DNA from: Chitinibacter sp. FCG-7
GTDB lineage: Bacteria > Pseudomonadota > Gammaproteobacteria > Burkholderiales > Chitinibacteraceae
Assembly (NCBI RefSeq): GCF_040047665.1
Contig: NZ_CP157355.1
Coordinates: 682,001 to 746,000 of the forward strand
Length of the DNA: 64,000 bases
Direction: 5' to 3'
Shown: piece after piece, positions 50,026 to 58,941 of the stretch
Layout: every line of letters begins with the position of its first letter
Numbering within the stretch: position 1 is the first letter of the stretch
Translations under genes and position numbers: made by a program
The notes under the pieces: generated by a model
Told to the model about the DNA's origin: nothing
The model's input: the letters and a program-made list of their open reading frames with translations, nothing else
The model's database searches: none

Positions 50026-50835
50026 TCAGGGAAGCAGAGGCAAGCCCAGAATGCGGTAGGTGTTTTCACGACTTTGTTTGGCGACCTCGGCCAGGGTGCA
50101 TTGGCGCAGATCAGCTAAGGTCTGCGCGATTCTTGGCAATTGCGCTGGCTCGTTCCGGCCGGGCGAGCTGCCTGGCTGCCCGCTTGCCAGCCAGCTTGGC
50201 GCAATATCGGGCGAATCGGTTTCGAGCACAATGGCCTCCAGCGGCAGATGCTGTGCCAGCCGCCGGATACGTTGTGAACCGTTGTAAGTCATCGCGCCAC
50301 CAAAGCCCAGCGCGAAACCCAGCTTGATAAATTCATCAGCCTGCTGCTCGCTGCCATTAAAAGCATGGGCGATGCCGCCCTTCACCCGCCATTTGCGCAG
50401 GTATTTCAGCACCTGATCCTGGCTGCGCCGGATATGCACGATCACCGGCAAGTCAAAATCGCGGGCAATTTTAAGCTGGGCTTCAAAAAAATGGATTTGT
50501 CGTGCCGGATCAAGCTCTGGCAGATAAAAATCCAGACCGATTTCCCCTACGGCCAGCGCCAGATCAAACTGCAATTGTTCGCGTAGAAGCGCCAGATGCT
50601 CATCACGGTGCTGCGCTTCATAAATCGGGTGCAGGCCCAAGGCGACCAATGCGCCATAGCGCTGCTGCATCAGCAACGTTTGCGGGAAGGTCGCAGCGGT
50701 AATCGCCGGTACCAGCCATTGTCCTACCCCCTGCTCGCGCGAGCGGGCCACCACACTGTCGCGGTCATACTCGAACTCGGCAGCGTCAAGATGGCAGTGG
50801 CTATCAATGAAACTTATTGTATATTCTGCACTCAT
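50026..50835 (-). CDS. TatD-family metal-dependent hydrolase
   Basis: 269 residues from MSAEYTISFIDSHCHLDAAE; the frame open to 50901 overlaps the next promoter and is rejected. The HxH motif is in FIDSHCHLD, with LAVGEIGLDFY (Glu), PVIVHIRRS (His), AHAFNG and ETDSPDIAP (Asp) as further metal ligands. TatD proteins are 3'-5' DNA/RNA exonucleases or D-aminoacyl-tRNA deacylase-like enzymes. It diverges from the TerC gene by 75 bp. Confidence 0.92.
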   Translation of the reverse strand: MSAEYTISFIDSHCHLDAAEFEYDRDSVVARSREQGVGQWLVPAITAATFPQTLLMQQRYGALVALGLHPIYEAQHRDEHLALLREQLQFDLALAVGEIGLDFYLPELDPARQIHFFEAQLKIARDFDLPVIVHIRRSQDQVLKYLRKWRVKGGIAHAFNGSEQQADEFIKLGFALGFGGAMTYNGSQRIRRLAQHLPLEAIVLETDSPDIAPSWLASGQPGSSPGRNEPAQLPRIAQTLADLRQCTLAEVAKQSRENTYRILGLPLLP

Positions 50836-50910
50836 AGCGTGAATAATACGCACGCGCGCTTTATAGATAAACCAACACTGATTAAAAATGCCGTACGGCA
50901 AGGGATAGAT

Positions 50911-51900
50911 ATGGAATTTTTTAGTGCTCTGTGGGTTGGCTACCCACTATGGGTCTGGCTGATGTTTTTTGGCCTGGTCATCGGCCTGCTGGCTTTTGAT
51001 CTGGGCGTATTGCACAAGGATCAACATGAAATCACGGTCAGCGAAAGCCTGAAGCTTTCCGCTTTCTACATCTTTATGGGTCTGGCTTTTGGTGGCTGGC
51101 TGTGGTGGTACAAAGGCTCGACAGCAGGCATGGAATACGTGACCGGCTATCTGATTGAAAAATCCCTGTCGATGGATAATGTCTTTGTAATTGCCCTGAT
51201 TTTCACCAGTCTGGGCGTGCCACGGATGTATCAGCACCGTGTATTGTTCTGGGGCATTCTGGGCGTGATTCTGATGCGCGCCGTGATGATCGGTCTGGGT
51301 GCGGTCCTGGTGGCCAAGTATCAGGGCGTACTGGTGCTGTTTGGCGCCTTCCTGATTTTCACTGGTATCAAAATGCTGATTGCCGACGATGAACATGGCA
51401 AGCTGGAAGACAACAAGTTCTACCAGTGGATACGCAGCCATATGCGTTTTACGCCGACACTGTACAATGAAAAATTCTGGGTGCGCGGCGAAGACCACGG
51501 TCTGGCCAAAGGCTGGTGGGCAACCCCGCTGTTTTTGACGCTGATTCTGGTCGAAACTGCCGATCTGGTCTTTGCGGTTGATAGTATTCCGGCCATTTTC
51601 GCGATTACGCAAGATCCGTTTATTGTCTACACGTCGAATATTTTTGCGATTCTGGGTTTGCGTGCGCTGTACTTTGCGCTGGCCGCGATGGTGCATCGTT
51701 TCCACTATCTGAAATACGCACTCTCTATCGTACTGGTGTTTATCGGGGTCAAAGTCGGTCTGGTGTACTTCAACCATGAAGGCCTGGTTGATTTCAAAAT
51801 CCCGACCGGCGTTTCACTGGGCGTCACCTTCGGCTTGCTGCTGGCTGGTGTACTGTATTCGCTGTGGAAAACGCGTAACGAGCCGTTTCCGGAAGCCTGA
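50911..51900 (+). CDS. TerC/Alx-family membrane protein
   Basis: 329 residues from MEFFSALWVGYPLWVWLMFF with AAGGGA 7 nt upstream. It has about nine membrane segments. The conserved acidic residues of the superfamily are in YLIEKSLSMDNVFVIALIF and ETADLVFAVDSIPAIFAI. Alx/TerC members export manganese or other metal ions and couple to tellurite or pH stress. Only 75 bp lie upstream, too short for the yybP-ykoY riboswitch that controls E. coli alx. A second TerC-superfamily gene (DUF475) lies 2.2 kb downstream. Confidence 0.92.
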   Translation: MEFFSALWVGYPLWVWLMFFGLVIGLLAFDLGVLHKDQHEITVSESLKLSAFYIFMGLAFGGWLWWYKGSTAGMEYVTGYLIEKSLSMDNVFVIALIFTSLGVPRMYQHRVLFWGILGVILMRAVMIGLGAVLVAKYQGVLVLFGAFLIFTGIKMLIADDEHGKLEDNKFYQWIRSHMRFTPTLYNEKFWVRGEDHGLAKGWWATPLFLTLILVETADLVFAVDSIPAIFAITQDPFIVYTSNIFAILGLRALYFALAAMVHRFHYLKYALSIVLVFIGVKVGLVYFNHEGLVDFKIPTGVSLGVTFGLLLAGVLYSLWKTRNEPFPEA

Positions 51901-51917
51901 TCCATTGAAAACCACAT

Positions 51918-51949
51918 AAAAATGAGCAGCCTCGGCTGCTCATTTTTTT
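51918..51949. terminator. Terminator between terC-like and fimV-like genes
   Basis: AAATGAGCAGC pairs with GCTGCTCATTT around CTCG, followed by seven Ts on the plus strand and preceded by As. Confidence 0.9.
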
Positions 51950-51979
51950 CGTCCGGATTCGGCCAACAGATATTCAGAA

Positions 51980-53833
51980 TCAGCTTTTCTTTGCTTCCTT
52001 ATCATCATCAAACTGGATGTCTTCAACATTAAATTCAAACTGATCCAGCGATGACATTTCGCTGGGGTTTTTCAGCACCGCAACGGGCGGAATCTGCGGT
52101 ATGTCAGCGCCAGCTTCAATCAGCGGAGCAGCCGGAGGCGCTTTGTAAGCGGCCTTGGCTTGTGGCTGGGGCTGCAATAAAGCCATCAGATCAGCCTGAT
52201 CTTGCTCCGCCTCGTTGACGACTGATCCCGAATCCGCTGCCGTCTCAGCAGCAGACTCTGCTACGGCAGCACTCAGCCCGACAATCGCCAGATCAACCTC
52301 TGCTTGCACTGTTTTTTCAGCTTGCTCCAGCCGGGTAAACAGCGGGCATTCCGGTGCGAGCTTAAAGCCAATACTGCGCACCAGCTCCCAATCGTCGTCT
52401 GCCGGAGTTGGCGTTTGTGCACGGAATTTGTGCGCCAGCTGGATATAGTCCGACTTCATGCCTTGCTGGCGATAAACACGGAATAACATCAGCCAGCGTT
52501 CAACGTCCAGCGGGTCGGCATCCAGCAATTGCTGCATCAATTCAATCGCGCGCAAGGTATCGCCTTGCGCCAGATACAATTGAACCTGATCCATGCCATT
52601 CACGTCTTCGTCGATCACTTCAAAAGCCGAATCGGCGTGACGCACCAGGGACAACTGGGTTTGTTCGGGTGTACGCGGAACAAAATTGGTTTTGAGCACG
52701 CTCATGATACTGTCGCTGATACTCACTGAATCGGCCTCATTTCTTTCATTGCGGCGCAGCCACCACCAGACAGCAGCCCCCAGCGTGCCCAGACCAATCA
52801 ATAAGGGCCAGTGCCAGCCGCCCTCTTCTTCGGTGCTGCGCTTTTTGACGGCAGGAGCAGCCTGGATTGTGGACGCCGCAAGCGGCTGAGCCGGTACGGC
52901 AGTGGGAGCCTGGGTCACGATGGCACTAGCCCCCTTCATCGCCAGCGCACTTTGAGCTAGGCGCTGATCGAGCGCTTCAATTTCCAGCTGCAGTTTTTTC
53001 CTTAACTCGCTCAACTCGGCAATTTTGGTTTCCAGCTCTTTGATTTGTACATCAGGCCTGGCCTGATCGGACTTGGGTGCGACAGCGGCGCTGCGTTCTT
53101 CACCTTCAATCCGCAGTTTTCCTGCCACATTCGACTGATCGGCCAGCCCCATGGGTCGATTGTCGACGGGAACGGCTTTTGGTTTGGCTTTGTGCCGCAC
53201 CGGAATATTGACGCGGCTACCCGCGGCCACCGTATCCACCTCGGCCAACTCGGGGTTGCTGCGTTTAAGCCTTGTCAGATAGCGTTGGTATTCCGGTGAA
53301 TTGCTCGGGTAATAGCGCTGGGCAATCTCTTCCAGGCTGGTATTTTGGCGCACGCTAATTGCCGTCGTGCCTTTGGCCGCACGGCGCCCTTCTATTGAAG
53401 TAGGCAACTTGCTGATCGCCGTTCTGTCGCTGACTACGGGCACGTCAACAATAGGGGCAGGATCAAGAAAAACCAGAAAATCACGCGTCAGGTTGATATT
53501 GTTGCATTCAACATGAAAGGCAAAGCCCACAATGGGCTCGTCGGCATTTTTGCCTGACACCAGCCGGATAACCCCACTGCTGCCATCGCCGTATGGAATC
53601 AGTTGGATGCTGGCAGCGCCGATATAGCTGGCGTCGCTACTGCCTTGCCGCAACTGATAGCAGTCTTCCAGCAATTGCTCGTCGCTACCCAAACGGTAAG
53701 GAATATCTGCCATAAAGCGCTGGCCGATATAGGATTTGAGCTGTAATTCGCCCAAAGTCATGGCATGGCTACCCTGCATGGCCAGAAGCAAGGCAATGGG
53801 GGCAAAGATCAATGGCGAGAATGTTTTGTTCAT
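51980..53833 (-). CDS. FimV-like inner-membrane peptidoglycan-binding protein
   Basis: 617 residues from MNKTFSPLIFAPIALLL; AGGTGG lies 8 nt upstream and the longer open frame is rejected. The signal peptide ends SHA, then the FimV N-terminus (MTLGELQLKSYIGQRFMADI). A LysM-like segment (TTAISVRQNTSLEEIAQRYY) follows, then a coiled coil (ELETKIAELSELRKKLQLEI) and one membrane segment (WHWPLLIGLGTLGAAVWWWL). The cytoplasmic acidic part has TPR-like helices (AQGDTLRAIELMQQLLDADP). FimV/HubP organise cell poles and type IV pili or flagella. It is shorter than Pseudomonas FimV. Confidence 0.85.
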   Translation of the reverse strand: MNKTFSPLIFAPIALLLAMQGSHAMTLGELQLKSYIGQRFMADIPYRLGSDEQLLEDCYQLRQGSSDASYIGAASIQLIPYGDGSSGVIRLVSGKNADEPIVGFAFHVECNNINLTRDFLVFLDPAPIVDVPVVSDRTAISKLPTSIEGRRAAKGTTAISVRQNTSLEEIAQRYYPSNSPEYQRYLTRLKRSNPELAEVDTVAAGSRVNIPVRHKAKPKAVPVDNRPMGLADQSNVAGKLRIEGEERSAAVAPKSDQARPDVQIKELETKIAELSELRKKLQLEIEALDQRLAQSALAMKGASAIVTQAPTAVPAQPLAASTIQAAPAVKKRSTEEEGGWHWPLLIGLGTLGAAVWWWLRRNERNEADSVSISDSIMSVLKTNFVPRTPEQTQLSLVRHADSAFEVIDEDVNGMDQVQLYLAQGDTLRAIELMQQLLDADPLDVERWLMLFRVYRQQGMKSDYIQLAHKFRAQTPTPADDDWELVRSIGFKLAPECPLFTRLEQAEKTVQAEVDLAIVGLSAAVAESAAETAADSGSVVNEAEQDQADLMALLQPQPQAKAAYKAPPAAPLIEAGADIPQIPPVAVLKNPSEMSSLDQFEFNVEDIQFDDDKEAKKS

Positions 53834-54134
53834 TTTGACCCACCTGCTTGAGCAAATTTGCATCCCTTTGTTTTTAGCTGACATATTCAAAAAGCCAAAG
53901 CCAATATGTGGATAATTTTCAAGGCCAGGCTGCGTGTAATGACGGGTACAAACGCCGCACGCAGCAGCAAACTGCAGCGTAATACCGGCCATCGGCAAGC
54001 CGGTTTGAAAACCGCAACATGGGCCAAATTACGCCTATATATGCCGGGCAAAAATGCAAAAAGCGGCATTGTGCCGCTTTTGTCTATCAAATACTCCACT
54101 CATGTATATGAATAGAGAAAATATCTAGCAATAA
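53834..54134. other. Intergenic region between the fimV-like and DUF475 genes (301 bp)
   Basis: No convincing gene. It contains the terminator of the DUF475 gene (54058-54081) and the fimV-like promoter region; a 69-codon plus-strand frame here has no ribosome site or similarity I recognise. Confidence 0.5.
54058..54081 (-). terminator. Terminator after the DUF475 gene
   Basis: AAAAGCGGCA pairs with TGCCGCTTTT around a 3-base loop; T-rich sequence follows on the minus strand. Confidence 0.85.
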
Positions 54135-55184
54135 TTAAGAAGATATACCCCCTTCTTTATTGCGAATAGCCCAGGAATGCAGCACGGCCAGCACAATCAG
54201 CAAGGCCGCGACACCGCCGGTAATGACTTCCGGAACATGAAAGCGAGCGGCGAGCAGCATCACCAGCGAGAGCGCGCCAATTGCCCAGAATGCGCCATGC
54301 TCCAGATACTTGAAGGCATTGAGCGTTTCCTTCTCAACCAGCATCAGCGTAAAGCTGCGCACAAACATCGCACCGATACCCAAGCCAATCGCGATCAGAA
54401 AAATATTCTTGGTCAGCGCAAAAGCGCCCAGCACGCCGTCAAATGAAAACGATGCGTCCAGTATTTCCAGATAAATAAAGCCGCCCAAACCGGTTTTCAC
54501 CGTTGTTCCTTCATCGCCGATCACGCCGCCCAAGCCATCAACGAGTACGTAGACAATCACACCCCAGATACCCGCCTCCAGAAAACGTAAGCCCTGCGCC
54601 GCTGGCAAGCTGGCCGTCATCAGCAGCAACAGCAGCATGGCCAGCAAAACAGGCGCCATCTCCAGCTTGCCCAGCCGCGATAGCAGCTGCTCGACCGGTT
54701 TGAACCAGTGCGTGTCCTTTTCGTGATCCAGAAAGAAATTAAGAAACACCAGCAATAAAAATGCCCCGCCAAAAGCCGTTACCTCGATATGCGCCGAAGT
54801 CAAAATGGCGGCATAGCGATCAGGCTCGACCATGGCCAGCGACAACACATCATTTACCGGCCATGCGCCGGTGCTGAAATAATCAAACAAGGCAATCGGC
54901 CCGGGCATGGGTGCCATGCCCGCAATGATCGCGACAATCAGCAAGGGGAAAATCACCCGCATGCCAAACACGGCAATCAGCATGCCCCACAGCAAAAACC
55001 GCTTGCGCCATTTCTCATCCCAGTGCTTGAGCACCGAAGCATTAACCACGGCATTATCAAAACTCAGGCTGGTTTCCAGCAACGCCAGATTAAAGGCAAT
55101 CCACAAACCAGCCCAGCCGCCCAGCAGCCACGCGCCCAGCAAGCCACCCAACGTAACCAGCAGCGAAGAATAAAAATATTTCAT
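54135..55184 (-). CDS. DUF475 membrane protein (TerC superfamily)
   Basis: 349 residues with about nine membrane helices. The two TerC-superfamily acidic signatures are visible: NLALLETSLSFDNAVVNASV and LEILDASFSFDGVLGAFALT. Members are thought to move metal ions; function unproven. Together with the gene at 50911 the window has two divergent members of the superfamily. A TATACCC motif lies inside the last codons (54144-54150). Confidence 0.9.
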   Translation of the reverse strand: MKYFYSSLLVTLGGLLGAWLLGGWAGLWIAFNLALLETSLSFDNAVVNASVLKHWDEKWRKRFLLWGMLIAVFGMRVIFPLLIVAIIAGMAPMPGPIALFDYFSTGAWPVNDVLSLAMVEPDRYAAILTSAHIEVTAFGGAFLLLVFLNFFLDHEKDTHWFKPVEQLLSRLGKLEMAPVLLAMLLLLLMTASLPAAQGLRFLEAGIWGVIVYVLVDGLGGVIGDEGTTVKTGLGGFIYLEILDASFSFDGVLGAFALTKNIFLIAIGLGIGAMFVRSFTLMLVEKETLNAFKYLEHGAFWAIGALSLVMLLAARFHVPEVITGGVAALLIVLAVLHSWAIRNKEGGISS

Positions 55185-55445
55185 GGATGTAACAGCCCCT
55201 GTATGACTTATTCATTGAATTTTGCCCCCATTATGCCACTGCAGCGCCAGCACCGAACGTCAGCTCAAGCCAGCACGGCGGATTAAAAGCTGCGCTACAT
55301 CAGTGCATCGGGGTTTGCCAGCGAAAAGCGCTTGGTTAGCGCCGAAAGATCGGCCTATACTCTTGCTCATTCTTACGGTAGTCAGATGACTGCGATACAC
55401 CTACAATAAGACGCAACTTTCTCCCACATTTGGAGCGATTATCCA

Positions 55446-56306
55446 ATGAGCAATCCCTACCTCGCACTCGTTCAAGCCCACAACGAGCTATTACAAAAAC
55501 AAGATGCCCCGCTGTTTGCCGATTTGAGCACGCTGGGTAGCGCCGCGACCACCGTCGCCGCCGATGCCCCAGTAGCGATGATTTTTGCGCCCCATCCTGA
55601 CGACGAATGCATTATTGGCGCCTTGCCATTGCGCCTGGGTCGTGAAGCCGGTTTCAAAGTGATCAACGTTGCCGTCACTCAGGGTTCTAACGCAAAACGC
55701 CAGCCCGAGCGCTGGGTTGAAGTCAAAAATGCCTGCGACTACCTCGGCTGGGGCCTGCTGGAAACCATTCCGGGTGGCCTGATGAGTGTGACCACCAAAA
55801 CCCGCAACGATGATCCGGCCGCTTGGGCCGAAAAAGTGGCGGTGGTCGCCAAAATCATCAGCGAGCACAAACCAGCCGTTGTCGTGTGCCCGCACGATAA
55901 CGACTACCACTCAGCGCATATCGGTACGCATTATCTGATCGTTGACGCGCTGAAAGCGGCCAACCACAGCTGTGTGCTGGTGCAAAGCGAATTCTGGCGC
56001 CAGATGGAAGCGCCCAATGCATTGATCGCAACCAATCTGCAAGACACGGCTGATTTGATCGCTGCGCTGGCTTGCCACGTTGAAGAAGTTCGCCGCAACC
56101 CGTATCACCTGCGCCTGCCAGGCTATATGGCCGACAATGTCCGCCGTGGCGCCGAAGTGTGCGGCGGCCAAGGTGCTGCAGCGCCGACGTTCTCGTTCGG
56201 CACGATCTACCATGTAGGTCGATTCGATGGCAGCGCACTGCAGCCTAGCGACAAGAAATTCACCATCAGCGAAAGCGATGACATCAAGGCGGTGTTGGCG
56301 GTTTAA
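55446..56306 (+). CDS. PIG-L (LmbE-like) family deacetylase
   Basis: 286 residues. The zinc motif is FAPHPDDECIIGALPLRLG and the third ligand lies in DYHSAHIGTHYLIVDAL. The family removes acetyl groups from N-acetylglucosamine-type sugars; in a chitin degrader a GlcNAc-related substrate is tempting but unproven. GGAG stands 10 nt before the ATG. Two near-identical terminator stems lie downstream. Confidence 0.88.
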   Translation: MSNPYLALVQAHNELLQKQDAPLFADLSTLGSAATTVAADAPVAMIFAPHPDDECIIGALPLRLGREAGFKVINVAVTQGSNAKRQPERWVEVKNACDYLGWGLLETIPGGLMSVTTKTRNDDPAAWAEKVAVVAKIISEHKPAVVVCPHDNDYHSAHIGTHYLIVDALKAANHSCVLVQSEFWRQMEAPNALIATNLQDTADLIAALACHVEEVRRNPYHLRLPGYMADNVRRGAEVCGGQGAAAPTFSFGTIYHVGRFDGSALQPSDKKFTISESDDIKAVLAV

Positions 56307-56324
56307 GCAGATTCGGTTCGAAAC

Positions 56325-56453
56325 AAAAAACGGCGCAAATTGCGCCCGTGATGTTTTATTCCCACCCCTCCCGTCCCCTCCTTGAGGGGAGCTTCGCTGT
56401 ACAAGCAGGATGGGTCATCCATAAAAAAACGGCGCAAATTGCGTCGTTTTTTT
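56325..56453. repeat. Duplicated terminator stem around a 79-bp insert
   Basis: AAAAAACGGCGCAAATTGCG occurs at 56325-56344 and again at 56424-56443. Only the second copy keeps the full stem and T run (ACG..CGT then seven Ts). The segment between carries a small hairpin (CCCCTCCTTGAGGGG) and looks inserted. Confidence 0.85.
56423..56453. terminator. Bidirectional terminator between the PIG-L and PAS-GGDEF genes
   Basis: AAAAAAACGgCGCAA pairs with TTGCGtCGTTTTTTT (one mismatch) around a single A; the long A and T runs suit both convergent genes. Confidence 0.85.
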
Positions 56454-56491
56454 ATTATCCGCCAAGCCTATTTTTCGCTCAGGCTATCGGC

Positions 56492-57391
56492 TCAGGCACT
56501 GGCAATCCGGTTGCGCCCCAGGCGTTTGGCCTGATAAAGCGCGGCGTCCGCGCGTTTAAGGACGTCATTGGTGCTGGTATCGGCCGGATCCAGTGCGCTT
56601 AAACCACCACTAATCGTCACGCTACGGCCCGCCAGCAGGCCCTGCAATGACGTTTCAATCTGCCCGCGCAAGCGTTCGGCCAGAGTCAGCGCCACATCCG
56701 GTGGGGTATGCGACATCAGAATGACAAACTCGTCGCCGCCAAAACGCAGCGAAACATCGGTATTGCGCAATTCACGCCGACACACGGCGGCGATCTCGAC
56801 CAAGACTTTGTCGCCAGCATCATGGCCAAAACTATCGTTAATCGTCTTGAAGTGATCAACATCGAAAATCAGCACCGACAAAGGCGAGCCGTAGCGCAGA
56901 AACACTTCCAGATAGTCCTGCAGCACCGCCGTCATATGCCGCCGGTTTGCCAGGCCAGTCAGCGGATCGGTCTGGCTTTGCTGGCGTAGCTGCACTTCCA
57001 GATCGTGCCGCTGCGAAATATTGCTGGCCACCCAGATGACCGCATCTTCGCCATCAACCTGAAAATCCAGTGCCTGCACCCGGCCTTCAAACCAGATTTC
57101 GGTCACCGGCCCTTCGCTGGAAAGCCCTTTGACATCGCGAGCCGAGAGCGCGTATTCAACCACCAACAAGGCGCGCTGCGTCAGCGCCTGCGCGATCATC
57201 TGCAAAAACCAGGCGGTTTTTTCGTCGGACAGCACATCAGACATCGATTGCCCCACCAGGTGGCTGCCATCATGGTAGTAGCGCGTATCGATCCCGCCAA
57301 AAATGGCGGCGTAGCGCCCGCTGCGCGTCAGTACAAACACCGGATCGGGCAAAGCTTTCAGAATGGATTGAATCTGCACCAAATCCAACAT
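56492..57391 (-). CDS. PAS-GGDEF diguanylate cyclase
   Basis: 299 residues from MLDLVQIQSILKALPDPVFV with GGAGA upstream; the longer frame is rejected. A PAS domain covers about 10-125 (LPDPVFVLTRSGRYAAIFGG; VIWVASNISQRHDL). The GGDEF domain covers about 140-298 with DPLTGLANRRHM, FGGDEF and the RxxD site RNTD five residues before it. No membrane segment, so it is a cytoplasmic sensor. Confidence 0.93.
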   Translation of the reverse strand: MLDLVQIQSILKALPDPVFVLTRSGRYAAIFGGIDTRYYHDGSHLVGQSMSDVLSDEKTAWFLQMIAQALTQRALLVVEYALSARDVKGLSSEGPVTEIWFEGRVQALDFQVDGEDAVIWVASNISQRHDLEVQLRQQSQTDPLTGLANRRHMTAVLQDYLEVFLRYGSPLSVLIFDVDHFKTINDSFGHDAGDKVLVEIAAVCRRELRNTDVSLRFGGDEFVILMSHTPPDVALTLAERLRGQIETSLQGLLAGRSVTISGGLSALDPADTSTNDVLKRADAALYQAKRLGRNRIASA

Positions 57392-57475
57392 AGCGTCTCC
57401 AGTGTTTAATGTGTGCACTGATGTCCAAAGTGATCGGCAGCCCTGCGCCTGATCTGCCTCGCCCGGCAGCCAGCT

Positions 57476-58921
57476 TCAGACCAGCAATTGCACCGGATGT
57501 TTTTTAATTTCACTGCGAATCAGCTTGGCCATATCCAGATCATAAGCGGGGTATGGCGCAGCGAGCAAATCAGCTAGCTCGCTCTGGTCATTTACCTGCC
57601 CAAGGTATGTCCATTGATCCATCACATGCAGCACCTGGGCCCATTCCGGGCCTTCACAAATCCCGATCGCGCCCGCATACGGCCAGTCGGCCAGCTTGTG
57701 CTTGGCCAGCGACGCCAGCAGGCGTGCATTGTGCAGGCTGATCGCCTCGCGCCCGACGCAGGCCCCGCGACATTCGCCTTGCGAGAGCGCGTTGCAGGGG
57801 CTGATCTGTTGCGCTTTGCGCGATTTTTCCAGCCCCAATAGCTGACGGCACAAGCCTTGCCCTTTGATGATCCGGTTTAGCACATTCTGCGCTTCGCGCG
57901 CACTGCGAAATGGGCCAAACAAATCACCGCGCGCATTGGCGATTTCGCTCAAAGGAATCAGTTTGGGCTGCAGCGGAACGTCAATCCCGTCGCTGCCCGG
58001 TTCGGGCAACACGATTTCCCATACCGACTGGGTCTGATCGACTTTGCCACGGGTGGATGGATTAAACCGGGGACGCAACTGGCTGAGCAATTGGCGCTCA
58101 AGTAGGGCCGAGCCCAGATCGCCCGACGTTTCAACCCAGTCAATGCGGCGCAGCGCCAAGGCCAGCATTGCCGCCTGGCCATCTTGTGCTTTACTACTGG
58201 CGTGTTTGCCAAAGTGCTGCAGCACGCGGCGGCGCAGATTACTATTGCTGCCGACAAACAGCGGCTCGTCGCCCTCGCCATAAAAAATATACACGCCAGC
58301 GGTATCGGGCAAATAGTCGATGATTTTTTCATCAATCTGTGGTGGCAAAGCGGGCGGACGAATCAGCTCGTCAATCGCTTCGTGCACGCGCGCAGCGCCC
58401 AGGTCTTGCACCGCTGCATTTAAAAACTGGTAAATCAGCTCGGCATCGGTCAGCGCACGATGGCGCTCGCCGTGATATTGCAGCCCATGCCGTGCAATCA
58501 GCGCATCAAGGCTGTGCTTGAATTCATCCGGATACAGCTTGCGCGACAGTTGCACCGTACACAGCACTTTGGCGCGAAAAGTCATGCCGAGGCGCTTAAA
58601 TTCATTGCGCAAAAAGGTGTAATCAAAGCGCGCATTGTGCGCGACAAACACCCGCCCCTGCAGCTTTTCCAGCACCTGATCGGCCAGCTGCGCAAAAGTC
58701 GGCGCATCGGCCACCATGGCATTATCAATGCCAGTCAGCTCCTGAATAAACGGGGGTATAGACTGGCAGGGATTAACCAAATTACTCCAGGTAGCAATAC
58801 CCTCACCTTCAGCATTAATCTGCACTAGGCCGATTTCGGTAATCCGGTCACTCGCGGGTTTGGCACCCGTGGTTTCCAGATCGAGCAGCACCAGCGGTGC
58901 GGGGTAAAACCGATGATTCAT
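57476..58921 (-). CDS. DEDDh exonuclease fused to a GIY-YIG (UvrC/Cho-like) nuclease
   Basis: 481 residues from MNHRFYPAPLVLLDLETTGA; a TTG start eight codons earlier is less likely. Residues ~10-170 are a DnaQ/PolIII-epsilon-type 3'-5' exonuclease: Asp-Glu in LLDLETTG, Asp in AHNARFDYTFL, His/Asp in HRALTDAELIYQ. Residues ~205-300 are a GIY-YIG domain (GVYIFYGEGDEPLFVGSNSN, LRRRVLQHFG). The rest has a cysteine region (CNALSQGECRGAC) as in UvrC/Cho. The protein likely nicks and trims damaged DNA. It overlaps the upstream PtuB gene region by none but starts 20 nt after it. Confidence 0.9.
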   Translation of the reverse strand: MNHRFYPAPLVLLDLETTGAKPASDRITEIGLVQINAEGEGIATWSNLVNPCQSIPPFIQELTGIDNAMVADAPTFAQLADQVLEKLQGRVFVAHNARFDYTFLRNEFKRLGMTFRAKVLCTVQLSRKLYPDEFKHSLDALIARHGLQYHGERHRALTDAELIYQFLNAAVQDLGAARVHEAIDELIRPPALPPQIDEKIIDYLPDTAGVYIFYGEGDEPLFVGSNSNLRRRVLQHFGKHASSKAQDGQAAMLALALRRIDWVETSGDLGSALLERQLLSQLRPRFNPSTRGKVDQTQSVWEIVLPEPGSDGIDVPLQPKLIPLSEIANARGDLFGPFRSAREAQNVLNRIIKGQGLCRQLLGLEKSRKAQQISPCNALSQGECRGACVGREAISLHNARLLASLAKHKLADWPYAGAIGICEGPEWAQVLHVMDQWTYLGQVNDQSELADLLAAPYPAYDLDMAKLIRSEIKKHPVQLLV

Positions 58922-58941
58922 GGTTTGTCTTCTTAGCCAGC

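Noticed and set aside
50836..50910. yybP-ykoY manganese riboswitch before the TerC/Alx gene
   Set aside because: The gap to the divergent TatD start is only 75 bp and shows no fitting stem structure.
53906..54115. 69-codon plus-strand frame in the fimV-DUF475 gap
   Set aside because: No ribosome site, basic random-looking composition, and it contains the terminator stem of the DUF475 gene.
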